NCBI GenBank assembly: GCA_934662505.1
Contig: CAKUKE010000001.1
Location: 62,001-126,000, forward strand
Length of the DNA stretch: 64,000 bases
Reading direction: 5' to 3'
From: an uncultured Clostridia bacterium
GTDB lineage: Bacteria; Bacillota; Clostridia; Christensenellales; Aristaeellaceae
In this document: piece after piece, positions 8,600-18,277 of the stretch
Layout of the letters: each line of letters starts with the position of its first letter
Numbering within the stretch: position 1 is the first letter of the stretch
Notes under the pieces: model-generated
What the model was told of the DNA's origin: nothing
The model's input: the letters and a program-made list of their open reading frames with translations, nothing else
The model's database searches: none
Translations under genes and position numbers: made by a program

Positions 8600-10369
8600 T
8601 CAGGGGGATTCGGGAGCAACGGCGCTCAGCGGGATGCGGATGGTGACCCGCGCCCCTTGCTGGTTTTCCAGCGTCAGGGAAGCGAGGGGGCCGTAGTACA
8701 TGTGCAGACGCTCCTGAATGTTCTTCAGGCCGTACCCTCCGGTGTGCGCGGGCGGGACGGTACCGTCCCGGTTGTTCAGCCCGACGCCGTTGTCTGCGAT
8801 GATGATGTTCAGGTATTCCTGATCGTCCAGCGTTTCCGTATCCGCCCGCATCCAGATGTGCCCGTCCGACACGTTGCGGAACTGCAGCCCGTGAACGATG
8901 CTGTTTTCTACAATAGGCTGCAGCAAAAGCTTCATGACGGGATAGTCGGCCACGGCGGGATCCATCTGAATGTCCAGGGGAATGGCGGACTGGAAACGGA
9001 TGTTCTGAATGTCCATATACAGCCGCACGTGCTCGAATTCATCCTTGAGCGGGATGAAATCGCTGCCGCCGCTGAGGCTGAGGCGGTAGAACTGGGACAA
9101 TTTGACCACAATGGTCCGCACCCGCTCCGGGTCGTCCGCAGACCAGGAGATCAGATCGAGGGTGTTGTAAAGGAAATGGGGGTTGATCTTGCCCTGCAGC
9201 ACCCGCAATTCCAGCGCGCGCATTTCCCGGCTCATTTCCTGTTGGGCGTCCATCAGCGCACGGGTCTTGCGCACCATGGTGTTGAAGGAGACCTGCATGT
9301 CGCCTATTTCGTCGCAGCGGTCTACGATGCAGGCGGCGGTATAGTCGCCCTGCTGCACCTTGCCCATTTCCTTCTGCAGAGAAAGGATGCTGGACATGCT
9401 GTGGCGGGCGTAGCGCCAGGCCATCAGGTAGACCGTCGCGCCGGTGAGCAGCACCAGCAGAAACAGCCGCAGCCGCAGCGCGTCCACTTCCCGGGTGGTT
9501 TCGCTCAGGGGGGTGGCGTAGGCTACCCGCCATCCGCTGGAGGCGAGCCGGGCGGCGCTGAGCACATAACCGTTGCGGATCAGGCTGTCGCCGCTGCTCA
9601 GGGTCGACACATCGGACAGCAGTTCCTCCGGGACGTCTTCGGTGGCGACCAGCAATTGCCCGTCCGCCCCAAAGAGCATGCCCGCGCTGTGAGCGCCAGG
9701 GAGGGCGTTCTGCAGGCAGTCCATCAGCTGGCGGACGGGAATATCCACCCCGACGATGCCGATGACGTGCAGCACGTTTTTGCTGTCGCGGACGGGGGTG
9801 AACACCGTCAGCACGTTCCGGGGCTCGTCCCTGACCTGATAATAGGTGTATACATCGGAGTAATAGAACATTTTATAGACCGTGTCGGTCAGCACCTGAT
9901 CGCTCCAGCTGCAGGCCCAGAAATCGGACAGTGGGTTGCACAGGGGCTGGGAACGGCTGTAGCGAAAATCGTCGTTGATGTACAGGCGGATATCCAGCCC
10001 GAGGGACATGTTGCGGAAGCTGTCCGCCGTTTTGGACAATTCCTTCAGATCGTCGATCTGGTCGACCAGCGGGGTGGACAGCGGGTCTTTTGACAGGATC
10101 TCCCGCAGCTGGGACTGGCGCGCCACGTTGCGCACCGTGTTTTCCGCAGGCGCCAGCACATTTTCCAGCGCGCCGATGGACACGCTGGCAGCGTGGGCGC
10201 CGCCATTCACGGCCTGCCGGACGACCATCCCTTCAAACTGGTGGATGGATACCCAGGTCAGCGCCAGCACGGGGAGACACATGAAGACCAGATAGGAGAC
10301 CAGCAGCTTTTTCTGAAACGACGCGTTGTCATAGACAGCGCGCAGGTGGCTGAAAATGTTCATGGGCAT
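8600..10369 (-). CDS. YesM-type sensor histidine kinase
   Basis: A 589-residue membrane sensor. TM1 is about residues 22-43, followed by an extracellular sensing domain (about 50-295), TM2 about 299-319, and a HAMP region (about 319-372). A LytS/YesM-type His_kinase domain has the phospho-acceptor His398 in KINPHFLYNTLDLIS, then a GHKL ATPase with VENSIVHGLQF and IIADNGVG. It lies 3 bp downstream of its response regulator gene, so the pair is co-transcribed. Such pairs usually sense extracellular oligosaccharides and control adjacent sugar importers; here the divergent importer begins at 12188 (inference). It ends at a strong terminator. Confidence 0.93.
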   Translation of the reverse strand: MPMNIFSHLRAVYDNASFQKKLLVSYLVFMCLPVLALTWVSIHQFEGMVVRQAVNGGAHAASVSIGALENVLAPAENTVRNVARQSQLREILSKDPLSTPLVDQIDDLKELSKTADSFRNMSLGLDIRLYINDDFRYSRSQPLCNPLSDFWACSWSDQVLTDTVYKMFYYSDVYTYYQVRDEPRNVLTVFTPVRDSKNVLHVIGIVGVDIPVRQLMDCLQNALPGAHSAGMLFGADGQLLVATEDVPEELLSDVSTLSSGDSLIRNGYVLSAARLASSGWRVAYATPLSETTREVDALRLRLFLLVLLTGATVYLMAWRYARHSMSSILSLQKEMGKVQQGDYTAACIVDRCDEIGDMQVSFNTMVRKTRALMDAQQEMSREMRALELRVLQGKINPHFLYNTLDLISWSADDPERVRTIVVKLSQFYRLSLSGGSDFIPLKDEFEHVRLYMDIQNIRFQSAIPLDIQMDPAVADYPVMKLLLQPIVENSIVHGLQFRNVSDGHIWMRADTETLDDQEYLNIIIADNGVGLNNRDGTVPPAHTGGYGLKNIQERLHMYYGPLASLTLENQQGARVTIRIPLSAVAPESP

Positions 10370-10372
10370 TCC

Positions 10373-11881
10373 TCACAGGTGCTTTTCTCTGTATTCCGTG
10401 GGGGTCAGACCAAAGTAGTCCTGAAAAGTGCGGGAAAAATAATTCGGGTTGGCGTAGCCTGTGGCGTGGGCGATCTCGGACACCTTCATGGCGGTGTTGC
10501 AGATCATGTTTTCCGCTTTCTGCATGCGCACCCGCAGAATGAACTGGCCGATGGTCTGGCCGGTGTTCTTTTTATACAGGTAACACAGATGGGTGGGGGT
10601 CACATAGACGTGGGCGGCGATGTCGTGGACGGACAGGTCGCTGTCCAGATGGCTGAGAATGTACCGCTCTGCGTCGAACACCACCCGTCCCCTGGCGGTC
10701 AGACGGTTGCGCAGATCCAGCAGCGCCTCCGTCAGGTCGATGATCAGATCCTTGACCGTGTCCAGATCCCGGGCGGCGCCGATCAGTTCCGTCACGCCGC
10801 TTTGAGGGGCGGTCTTCTGCTGGGTGACCAGCCACAGGGACAGTCGGCTGAGGGTATCCTTCATCAGCGGTATGTCCTGATAGCGGCAGGTGCGCATCAC
10901 GCCGATGAGGGCTTCCAGCGTTTCCATGGCGGCGGAGATGCTGCCCTGCTGCACATGGCTCTGGAAGTCCGAAATTGCCTTGGAGGAGGGAACGTAGGGC
11001 TTCAGGCTGATCATTTCAGAGGAGATGACCCGACCGTGCCCCAAAAGAAAAGCGCTGGCGGAGGCGGCGTAGGCCTGCTGATAGCTCTGATGCGCCAGCG
11101 AAATGGCGGGAACCGGCTGCCCGAGGCCGATGCATACCACGCCCACATCCAGCGTGCGCAGGATCGGCGCCAGCCGTGCGGGCAGCTCGTCCGACGGCAC
11201 GCCATCGGGCACGTTGGCCAGCCCTACGATGCCGTTGGTGACCGGCGAAACGACGAAGCGGCCCCCTAACTGCGCCTGCAGGGCGGCCTTGCATTTCTGA
11301 AGGGCGCGGCGGGTGTTGATGGTGCTGAGCACCGGGGCGTTTTCACCGGCTGGGGGCTCCAGACGGATGATGAAGCTGAACAGGGGCGTCTGATCTTGAA
11401 GCGGATAGGGCACCGCGCCGGCGCGTTCGCCCGAAATGAGGGACAGCGCGAGGCCATCTTCATCCACATTCGCCGGGGCGGGGCGGGGCACACAGCTGGC
11501 CTTGGCCCGCTCCACCGCGCTGATCAGCTCGGAGAGCTGGAAGGGCTTGTCGATAAAATCCACGGCGCCCAGCTGAATGGCGCTTTTCAGGTATTCCCGG
11601 TTGGAATAGCCGCTGATGAACAGCACGGCAGCGTTCAGACGGCGGGCGGAAAGGGCGTTGGCCAGCGCGATCCCGTCCATGCGGGGCATGCGCACGTCGC
11701 AGATGATGATGTCCGGGCGCAATTGCTCCGCCAGCGCCAGCGCTTCCACGCCGTCCCGGCCTTCGCCCACGATCTCCACATGCATCAGCGACCAGTTGAC
11801 CGCGGTGCGCAGACCGTGGCGCGTGGCCGGCTCGTCGTCCACGATCAGCATGCGGTAGATGCGTTCGGTTTCCTGCGGCAT
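10373..11881 (-). CDS. YesN-type response regulator with AraC-family DNA-binding domain
   Basis: A 502-residue regulator. The receiver domain (about 11-125) has the acidic pair in VDDEP, phospho-acceptor Asp62 in IIICDVRMP and Lys112 in FIDKPFQ. A long middle domain (about 150-390) is of the type found in YesN proteins. The C-terminal AraC HTH (about 400-502) ends FGLTPTEYREKHL. It is the first gene of the two-component operon, with its own promoter at 11922-11950, divergent from the sugar ABC importer, which is the likely target. Confidence 0.93.
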   Translation of the reverse strand: MPQETERIYRMLIVDDEPATRHGLRTAVNWSLMHVEIVGEGRDGVEALALAEQLRPDIIICDVRMPRMDGIALANALSARRLNAAVLFISGYSNREYLKSAIQLGAVDFIDKPFQLSELISAVERAKASCVPRPAPANVDEDGLALSLISGERAGAVPYPLQDQTPLFSFIIRLEPPAGENAPVLSTINTRRALQKCKAALQAQLGGRFVVSPVTNGIVGLANVPDGVPSDELPARLAPILRTLDVGVVCIGLGQPVPAISLAHQSYQQAYAASASAFLLGHGRVISSEMISLKPYVPSSKAISDFQSHVQQGSISAAMETLEALIGVMRTCRYQDIPLMKDTLSRLSLWLVTQQKTAPQSGVTELIGAARDLDTVKDLIIDLTEALLDLRNRLTARGRVVFDAERYILSHLDSDLSVHDIAAHVYVTPTHLCYLYKKNTGQTIGQFILRVRMQKAENMICNTAMKVSEIAHATGYANPNYFSRTFQDYFGLTPTEYREKHL

Positions 11882-11898
11882 GGCGTCTCCCTCCTGTC

Positions 11899-11911
11899 AG
11901 AAAGCGCTTCT
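11899..11911. promoter_or_regulatory. Possible CcpA catabolite (cre-like) site
   Basis: AGAAAGCGCTTCT, with the perfect palindromic core AAGCGCTT, lies just downstream of the -10 of the response-regulator promoter. It resembles the Bacillota cre consensus. This is a sequence match only. Confidence 0.3.
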
Positions 11912-11921
11912 TTATTTCAGT

Positions 11922-11950
11922 ATTATACCAGAAATATGCGTTTATGGCAA
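11922..11950 (-). promoter_or_regulatory. Promoter of the YesN/YesM operon
   Basis: On the minus strand, TTGCCA (complement of 11945-11950), 17-bp spacer, TATAAT (complement of 11922-11927), about 40 bp before the regulator start. Confidence 0.7.
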
Positions 11951-12090
11951 CCGGCAGGGCGGAAACGGTCGAAAGACGGACGTACGGAACAAAAAAGATA
12001 AAACGTAAAATATTTGCCTAAATCGTAATTCTGGAGAAGGCATGGTTGTAAAATGCGCAAAAAAATGATGCTGGTTTCAAAATTGTTTTC

Positions 12091-12119
12091 TTTACCGGCA
12101 GCGGAAAAGAAGCTAAAAT
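12091..12119 (+). promoter_or_regulatory. Candidate promoter of the first sugar importer operon
   Basis: TTTACC (12091-12096), 17-bp spacer, TAAAAT (12114-12119), 68 bp before the first permease. The rest of the 11882-12187 gap is A+T-rich and holds the divergent promoter and the cre-like site. Confidence 0.4.
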
Positions 12120-12187
12120 GAAGGTGTTCAAAAACGAATGCGGCGAATAAAAAAGCACTGTAGGAAACTGAAGGAGGAAACAATTAA

Positions 12188-13120
12188 GTGAAAAGCCGGA
12201 GCGGATTGAGGGGGTATATGCGCAGGAACTACGACCTGTACCTGCTGCTGCTGCCCAGCCTCGCTTTCATCATTCTGTTTAATTTTGTGCCCATGTACGG
12301 CATCCAGATTGCGTTCCGCAAATACAATCTGTTTGCCTCCGACGCAGGCCCCTGGGCGTCCATCGCGGCCAGCAAGTGGGTGGGTCTGAAGTATTTCCAT
12401 CAGGTCATGGGACGCAGCGATTTCCTTCGTGCTTTCAGCAATACGATCATTATCAGCGGCATGAAGATCCTGTTCATCTTCCCGCTGCCTATTATCTTTG
12501 CGATTATGCTCAACGAGGTGCGCAGCACCGCGTTCCAGCGCACCATCCAGCTGATCGTGTACATGCCCCACTTCCTTTCCTGGGCGGTCGTGGGCGGTCT
12601 GATGGTGGGGCTGCTGGGTTCCACCGGCCTTGTCAACCAGATGATCATGGCGCTGGGCGGACAGTCCGTCAAGTTCATGATGGATAACGGGGTGTTCCGC
12701 TGGGTGCTGGTGGTGTCCGACGCGTGGAAGGAGATAGGATGGAGCTCCATCATCTACTTCGCCGCCATCGCCGGGCTGGATCAGGAATGCTACGAGGCGG
12801 CCACCGTGGACGGTGCGTCCCGCCTGCAGCAGGTCTGGTACATCACCATCCCCGGTCTGATGCCCACCATCATCATGATGCTTATCATGCGCATGGGCAG
12901 CATTCTGGACGCAGGCTTCGGTCAGATTTTCGCCCTGTACAATTCCACCGTATATGAGAGCGCCGACATCATCGGAACTTACGTGTACCGTCTGGGTCTG
13001 GGCAAGCTGGACTTTTCCACGGGTACGGCGGTTGGTCTGTTCAATTCCGTCATCGGCTTCTTCCTGATGATTACGGCCAACCTGTGCGCCAAGAAGTGGT
13101 CCGGCAAGAGCATCTGGTAA
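12188..13120 (+). CDS. Sugar ABC transporter permease, LplB-like
   Basis: A 310-residue inner-membrane permease with six predicted helices, LplB/YtcO type (CUT1-like oligosaccharide importers). It shows the EAA loop ECYEAATVDGASRLQQVW, which contacts the ATPase, and the typical N-terminal RNYDLYLLLLPSLAFIILF. The start is GTG, 9 nt after AAGGAGG. It pairs with the permease at 13134 and the binding protein at 14128. No ATPase gene is linked, so a shared multi-task ATPase (MsiK/UgpC type) elsewhere is likely. Probably controlled by the divergent YesMN pair. Confidence 0.92.
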   Translation: MKSRSGLRGYMRRNYDLYLLLLPSLAFIILFNFVPMYGIQIAFRKYNLFASDAGPWASIAASKWVGLKYFHQVMGRSDFLRAFSNTIIISGMKILFIFPLPIIFAIMLNEVRSTAFQRTIQLIVYMPHFLSWAVVGGLMVGLLGSTGLVNQMIMALGGQSVKFMMDNGVFRWVLVVSDAWKEIGWSSIIYFAAIAGLDQECYEAATVDGASRLQQVWYITIPGLMPTIIMMLIMRMGSILDAGFGQIFALYNSTVYESADIIGTYVYRLGLGKLDFSTGTAVGLFNSVIGFFLMITANLCAKKWSGKSIW

Positions 13121-13133
13121 GGGAGGAAACGAT

Positions 13134-14057
13134 ATGTCGACGCAAGCGAAGGTTATTGTACCCAAGAAGAAAAAACATCGTTTCAGCCTGATGAGCACCA
13201 TCATTGTCATTCTGGTTGTCATCTTTGCCATTCTGGTGCTGCTGCCGGTTCTGAACGTGTTTTCAGAAGCCGTTTCCTCGCTGGGCTACGTCATGACCGG
13301 CGCGGTCACCTTCTGGCCCAAGGGATTCCAGCTGGATACGGTGCGCTACGTGCTGGGACGGTCGGAATTCCAGAGTGCCATTCAGGTGACCCTGACGGTC
13401 ACCCTGGCGGGTACGGCGCTGGCCATGTTCCTCACCGTAACGGCGGCCTACCCCCTGTCCAAGCCCCACCTGAAGGGACGCAAGGTGTTCCTGTACATGT
13501 ACGTCATCGTCATGCTGTTCGGCGCGGGCATGGTGCCCAACTATCTGCTGTACCGTTCGCTGAACCTGACCAACACCATCTGGGCGCTCATTTTCTCCGG
13601 CGCGTTCAGCGTGTATAACATGTTCATCGTGAAAAACTACATGGAGAGTCTGCCGGAGGCGGTAGAAGAAAGCGCCATGCTGGACGGCGCGGGCAACATC
13701 ACCATCCTGACCCGCATCGTGCTGCCCATGTCCCTGCCGGTCTTGGCCACCATGACCCTGTTCTATGCCGTGGGCTACTGGAACAGCTACTTTGCCGGCG
13801 TGATGTACATTACCAAGCCCTCTCTCAAGCCTCTGCAGCAGTACCTGCTGGATCTGGTCAACGCCACCAGCAACTCTACGGACAACCAGATGATGAACTC
13901 CAGCAATCAGGATCTGGCCGAGCAGATCGCCAACATGGGTGGCCGGGGCATGCAGGCGGCCACCATCACCCTGTCCATGCTGCCCATCATGTGTGTGTAT
14001 CCCTTCCTGCAGAAGTATTTCGTCAAGGGCATCACTATCGGCTCGGTGAAGGGCTGA
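13134..14057 (+). CDS. Sugar ABC transporter permease, YtcP/LplC-like
   Basis: A 307-residue permease, second subunit of the heterodimeric importer. Evidence is the EAA motif VEESAMLDGAGNITILTRI, the YAVGYWNSYFAGVMYI segment typical of the YtcP branch, and the C-terminal FLQKYFVKGITIGSVKG. It lies 13 bp after the first permease, with an AGGGAGG site. The 70-bp gap to the binding protein contains its AAGGAGG site. Confidence 0.92.
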   Translation: MSTQAKVIVPKKKKHRFSLMSTIIVILVVIFAILVLLPVLNVFSEAVSSLGYVMTGAVTFWPKGFQLDTVRYVLGRSEFQSAIQVTLTVTLAGTALAMFLTVTAAYPLSKPHLKGRKVFLYMYVIVMLFGAGMVPNYLLYRSLNLTNTIWALIFSGAFSVYNMFIVKNYMESLPEAVEESAMLDGAGNITILTRIVLPMSLPVLATMTLFYAVGYWNSYFAGVMYITKPSLKPLQQYLLDLVNATSNSTDNQMMNSSNQDLAEQIANMGGRGMQAATITLSMLPIMCVYPFLQKYFVKGITIGSVKG

Positions 14058-14127
14058 CGGCAATCATCGTATCTGTTGATGACGGCGGACAATGCCGTTC
14101 TCATAAATAAAAAGGAGGAATCAGCTC

Positions 14128-15633
14128 ATGAAGACCCTGACCAAGGTTCTGTCTCTGGTGATGGCTGTGTCTCTGCTGTGCGGCCTGTGCAGCTTTGCCG
14201 TGGCGGAAGAACAGCCCACCCTGAAGATCCTGAACAACTACCTGTCCTTTGACCCCAACGAGGATCCCATCGGCAAGCTGGTGCAGGAAGTCACCGGCAT
14301 CAAGGTGGAATTCTACCTGCTGCCCCAGACGGATGCTGACCAGCATCTGCTGATGGAAATCGCCGGCGGCGCGGACTATGACATCGTGTTCCACGGTTCT
14401 CTGTCCGGCTGGGGCGAAATGATGAACCAGAACGCCGTGATGGACATCACCGACCTGCTCAAGGAAGGCGGCGAGAACATCCTAGCGGCTGACACCGACA
14501 TGGCCTGGAGCACCGTGACCGACGAAGACGGCCGCATCTGGGGTATGCCCTATGAAGCGCAGGTGCCCGCCCATCATGACGACAACGCCTACGGCCAGCT
14601 GCGCACCGGCATCGGCTTCCGCAGCGACATGCTGGAAGAGCTGGGCATGGAAGTGCCCCACACGCTGGACGACCTGCTGAAGGTGTACCGTGCCTACAAG
14701 GAAAAGACCGGCAACATCCCGCTGACCGTGCAGAACACCCCCTGGCTCAACGACATCATGAGCGCCTTCAACATGAGCAACGCCGTGGTCTGGTATGATC
14801 TGGACGGCGCCTACACGCCCCTGCTGAAGCATCCCGAGCTGGTGAACTACCTCAAGTTCATGCAGGATATGTATTCCGAGGGTCTGCTGGATGCGGACTT
14901 CGCCATCAACACCTCCAACGCCCGCATGGAAAAATTCACCAACGGCACCGCGCTGTCCACCACCGTGGGCTTCTGGGATATCCCCGGTCTGAAGACCTCT
15001 CTGGAACTGAGCAACCCCAACGCCAAGGTGCTCATCAGCAACCTGCTGGGCAACGGCACTGAGGAAAAGGTGCCCCTCTACATCGGCAAGGGCATCGGCT
15101 ACATCACCTGGATTCCCCGCACCGCCAAGAACCCCGAACTGGCCATCAAGTACCTGAACATCCTGGCCGATCTGGACACCGCCAAGCGGGTGTACATCGG
15201 TGAAGAAGGCGTGTCCTTCACGGAGACCGAAGAAGGCTTCTATCCCATCTTCCCCGCCTTCAGCGAGTACATGAACTCCGACAAGTACATCGCCATGCTG
15301 AACCCCACCTACGGTTCTCAGTGGTGGCAGGCTCGCGCCCGCAAGACCGCCGAAATGGCCGAAGCCTTCGACTACATGAACTCCCGTATCGACGAATATG
15401 AGATGGTGCCCTACTACACCTCCTACGCGGCTTCTCTGCCCGAGGTGCAGGAATATCAGTCCACCCTCAACCAGATGGTGACTGACGCCATGCTCAAGGC
15501 CATCGTGACCGGTGAAGACGCCCAGACCGCCATTGACAACATCATCAAGGATTGGGACACCCAGGGCGGCGCCGAACTGGAAGAAGCGATGCAGAAGTTC
15601 TACGACGAGAACAAGGATCTGTTCGTGTTCTAA
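14128..15633 (+). CDS. Extracellular sugar-binding protein of ABC importer
   Basis: A 501-residue exported solute-binding protein (LplA/SBP_bac_1 type). A signal peptide (about 1-26: KTLTKVLSLVMAVSLLCGLC then SFAVAEE) is visible. No clean lipobox is seen, so it may be secreted or anchored through an atypical site. The mature region has the two-lobed binding-protein pattern (TLKILNNYLSFDPNEDPIGK..., later ITWIPRTAKNPELAIKYLN). It is third in the importer operon and is followed by a strong hairpin at 15651-15682. Ligand: probably an oligosaccharide (inference from the permease family). Confidence 0.9.
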   Translation: MKTLTKVLSLVMAVSLLCGLCSFAVAEEQPTLKILNNYLSFDPNEDPIGKLVQEVTGIKVEFYLLPQTDADQHLLMEIAGGADYDIVFHGSLSGWGEMMNQNAVMDITDLLKEGGENILAADTDMAWSTVTDEDGRIWGMPYEAQVPAHHDDNAYGQLRTGIGFRSDMLEELGMEVPHTLDDLLKVYRAYKEKTGNIPLTVQNTPWLNDIMSAFNMSNAVVWYDLDGAYTPLLKHPELVNYLKFMQDMYSEGLLDADFAINTSNARMEKFTNGTALSTTVGFWDIPGLKTSLELSNPNAKVLISNLLGNGTEEKVPLYIGKGIGYITWIPRTAKNPELAIKYLNILADLDTAKRVYIGEEGVSFTETEEGFYPIFPAFSEYMNSDKYIAMLNPTYGSQWWQARARKTAEMAEAFDYMNSRIDEYEMVPYYTSYAASLPEVQEYQSTLNQMVTDAMLKAIVTGEDAQTAIDNIIKDWDTQGGAELEEAMQKFYDENKDLFVF

Positions 15634-15650
15634 GGTCAGACCTCAAAACG

Positions 15651-15682
15651 GACGGCCGTCCCCGGAAACGGAGACGGCCGTC
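15651..15682 (+). promoter_or_regulatory. Hairpin after binding-protein gene (mRNA stabiliser/attenuator)
   Basis: GACGGCCGTC occurs at 15651-15660 and again at 15673-15682. It is self-complementary, so the two copies form a 10-bp stem with a 12-nt loop. No U-run follows, so partial termination or 3'-end protection is more likely than full termination. Confidence 0.5.
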
Positions 15683-15707
15683 TCTGTTCGCAGGAAGGGA
15701 GAATATC

Positions 15708-17078
15708 ATGGAACAGACGTTGCAATTTAACCGGACCTTTGACGTGGTGGTGCTGGGCGCCGGCACCGCCGGCTGCGCCGCCGCGCTGGCTGCGGCGGAC
15801 GAAGGCAAACGGGTGTGCGTGGTGGAACAGCTGGGCGGCCCCGGCGGCAGCGGCAGTCTGGGACTGGTCACGCCGCTGATGAGCACCTGCATCGAGGGGA
15901 ACCCCATGTGCTCCTATATCGGTCAGGAGATCAACGGGCGGATGGAACGGGAAGGGTTCGCCATCCACGGGGGTACGGTGTTCGATCCGGTGATGCTCAC
16001 CTTTGTGCTGGAAGAAATGCTCCATGAGCGGGGGGTGACCATGATGTATCACACCTTCCTGGCGGATGTGGAGCGGACGGAAAATAAAATCACCGCCGCC
16101 ATTGTGGAAAACAAGGACGGCCGCGGCGCGGTGCGGGGCGGCGTATTCATCGACGCCACCGGCGATGCGGACGTGTGCGTCCGGGCGGGGCTTGAAACCC
16201 TCCATGGAGATGAGGAAACGGGTAAAAACCAGCCTGTCAGCCTGCGCTATGTGCTGGGCGGCATCGACTGCCGGGCGTTCTGGGCGTTCTACCAGCGCTT
16301 TGATCTAAGCGCCCGCCCCTATACGCCGGGCTATGGTTCCTGCGCGGTCACGCTGCGCAATAATCACGCCCGTCCGCTGGATCCCGTGTTTGAGGAAGCG
16401 GTGGCCGCAGGCGACCTGACGGTGGAGGACGGTCTGTACTGGCAGTGCTTCTTCGTGCCCGGACGGGAGGATTGTATTGCCTTCAACTGCCCGGAATTCT
16501 TTGATATTCACGACGCGGCGGCCAATGACAGCCTCTGTCAGGTACAGGTGCAGGGCAAGCTGGCCATTCTGCGCCAGCTGAAGTTCTATCGGAAGTATTT
16601 TGAGGGCTTCGAGCATGCAACCGTCAACACGGTGTCTGCGTTCGTGGGCATCCGGGAGAGCCGCCGTGCAGTGACCGAGCATGTGGTGACGGCAGAGGAA
16701 TGCGCGAGCCATACCAAGTTCCCGGACGCCGTGTGCCAGAGCAACTATCCCATCGATGTGCACGGACGGAAGCTGAACACCTATGCGCGGGTGACCCGGG
16801 ACGCGGACGCGCCGTATTTTGAGGTGCCGTTCCGGGCGCTGGTGGTCAAGGGCGTGGACAACCTGCTGGTGGCAGGACGCAATCTGGGCGCCGAGTTCAT
16901 GGCGCAGAGCGCCATCCGCATCATTCCCACCTGCCGTGCCATGGGCGAGGCGGCGGGTCTGGCGGCGGCCATGGCGCTGAACGAAGGGGTCGCCCTCCGG
17001 GAACTGGACGGAAAACGGGTGCACGACCGCATGACGGCGCGGGGCGCGCATTTCGCCGGTATGACGGAGACACATTGA
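15708..17078 (+). CDS. FAD-dependent oxidoreductase (FAD_oxidored family)
   Basis: A 456-residue flavoprotein. The Rossmann motif VVVLGAGTAGCAAALAAA lies near the N-terminus, followed by VVEQLGGPGGSGSLGLV, FIDATGDADVCVRAG and, near the C-terminus, NLGAEFMAQSAIRIIPTCRA-GEAAG, the pattern of the family often found beside glycan-utilisation genes. The ATG at 15708 has AGGAAGGGAGA upstream; longer upstream reading overlaps the binding-protein gene and is rejected. It is last in the importer operon, ahead of a terminator at 17102. It may oxidise or reduce the imported ligand (inference); the reaction is unknown. Confidence 0.85.
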   Translation: MEQTLQFNRTFDVVVLGAGTAGCAAALAAADEGKRVCVVEQLGGPGGSGSLGLVTPLMSTCIEGNPMCSYIGQEINGRMEREGFAIHGGTVFDPVMLTFVLEEMLHERGVTMMYHTFLADVERTENKITAAIVENKDGRGAVRGGVFIDATGDADVCVRAGLETLHGDEETGKNQPVSLRYVLGGIDCRAFWAFYQRFDLSARPYTPGYGSCAVTLRNNHARPLDPVFEEAVAAGDLTVEDGLYWQCFFVPGREDCIAFNCPEFFDIHDAAANDSLCQVQVQGKLAILRQLKFYRKYFEGFEHATVNTVSAFVGIRESRRAVTEHVVTAEECASHTKFPDAVCQSNYPIDVHGRKLNTYARVTRDADAPYFEVPFRALVVKGVDNLLVAGRNLGAEFMAQSAIRIIPTCRAMGEAAGLAAAMALNEGVALRELDGKRVHDRMTARGAHFAGMTETH

Positions 17079-17101
17079 GACAAATTGACGGTATAAATCC
17101 G

Positions 17102-17134
17102 GGCGTCGCTTTTGCCAAAAAGCGACGCCTTTTT
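17102..17134 (+). terminator. Terminator of the first sugar importer operon
   Basis: GGCGTCGCTTTT (17102-17113), loop GCCA, AAAAGCGACGCC (17118-17129), then TTTTT. A perfect 12-bp stem. Confidence 0.92.
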
Positions 17135-17220
17135 CATGTCGGAATAAAAAATATCCTCAATTATAATGCGAAAAAATGGTCATGCAGGGTCCGACGGGCG
17201 TAAAATCCTCGCCGGGACGC

Positions 17221-17249
17221 TTTACAAAAAAAAGACATCCACGTATAAT
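17221..17249 (+). promoter_or_regulatory. Promoter of the LysR gene
   Basis: TTTACA (17221-17226), 17-bp spacer, TATAAT (17244-17249). Confidence 0.7.
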
Positions 17250-17305
17250 AAGAATGGCGCAGGGTATGCATGAAAGCGCGCTGCGCAGAGAACGGGGGCG
17301 AGGAC

Positions 17306-18226
17306 ATGAACATACTGCACCTGAAATACGCGGTGGAGGTGGCTCGGGCAGGGTCCATCAACAAAGCGGCGGAAGCGTTGTACATGAACCAGCCCAACCT
17401 GAGCCGCGCCATCAAGGAACTGGAAAACTCGCTGGGTATTACCATCTTCGGCCGCAGCGCCAAGGGGATGTACGTCACCCCCGAGGGAGAAGAATTTCTG
17501 GGGTATGCCCGCAGCATTCTCCAGCAGATCGACGAGGTGGAGGCGCTGTACAAGGCAGGAGCGCCCGTCAAGCAGCAGTTTTCCATATCGGTGCCGCGCG
17601 CCAGCTACATTTCCGCCGCCTTTGCCCAGTTCACCAAGGGCATCTCAAAGGAAAAGGCGGAGATCTTCTACAAGGAGACCAATGCCATGCGGGTGATCCA
17701 CAATATCATCCGTTCCGACTATAAACTGGGCATTCTGCGCTACGCCTCCAATTTCGACAAGTACTTCAAAAGTCTGCTGGATGAAAAGGGGCTGAATTAC
17801 GAACTGATCACCGAGTTCCGCTATGTGCTGGTCATGCACCGCGAGCATCCGCTGGCGCAGCAGGAAACGGTGTCTACCGCGGATCTGGCGCCCTACATTG
17901 AGATCGCGCACGCCGACCCCTACGTGCCGTCATTGCCCATGTCGACGGTGCGCAAGGAGGAAATGCCCAACGATACGGATCGACGGATCTTCGTCTTTGA
18001 ACGGGCAAGCCAGTTCGACCTGCTCAGTCAGAATCACGAAACGTTCATGTGGGTGTCGCCCGTGCCGGCGGAAACGCTGGCACGCTACGGGCTGGTGCAG
18101 AAAAAATGCGCCGAGAACAGAAAAGTGTACAAGGACGTGCTGATTTACCGGCAGGACTATCATCTGACGGCGCTGGATCAGGCGTTCATCACCGAACTGT
18201 GCAGGGCAAAGCGTCTGTACCTGTAA
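17306..18226 (+). CDS. LysR-family transcriptional regulator
   Basis: A 306-residue LysR regulator. The N-terminal HTH (about 1-60) reads MNILHLKYAVEVARAGSINK and continues AAEALYMNQPNLSRAIKELE. A co-inducer-binding domain (about 90-300) follows. The ATG at 17306 is chosen because LysR proteins begin only a few residues before the first helix; the upstream ATG at 17270 would add 12 residues. It is transcribed alone from a good promoter and lies upstream of the phosphotransferase and hydrogenase genes, which could be targets. Inducer unknown. Confidence 0.9.
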   Translation: MNILHLKYAVEVARAGSINKAAEALYMNQPNLSRAIKELENSLGITIFGRSAKGMYVTPEGEEFLGYARSILQQIDEVEALYKAGAPVKQQFSISVPRASYISAAFAQFTKGISKEKAEIFYKETNAMRVIHNIIRSDYKLGILRYASNFDKYFKSLLDEKGLNYELITEFRYVLVMHREHPLAQQETVSTADLAPYIEIAHADPYVPSLPMSTVRKEEMPNDTDRRIFVFERASQFDLLSQNHETFMWVSPVPAETLARYGLVQKKCAENRKVYKDVLIYRQDYHLTALDQAFITELCRAKRLYL

Positions 18227-18277
18227 GATTCGGGGATATATCCTGAAAGATGCAATGGTTATATCAAAAACGACAAC

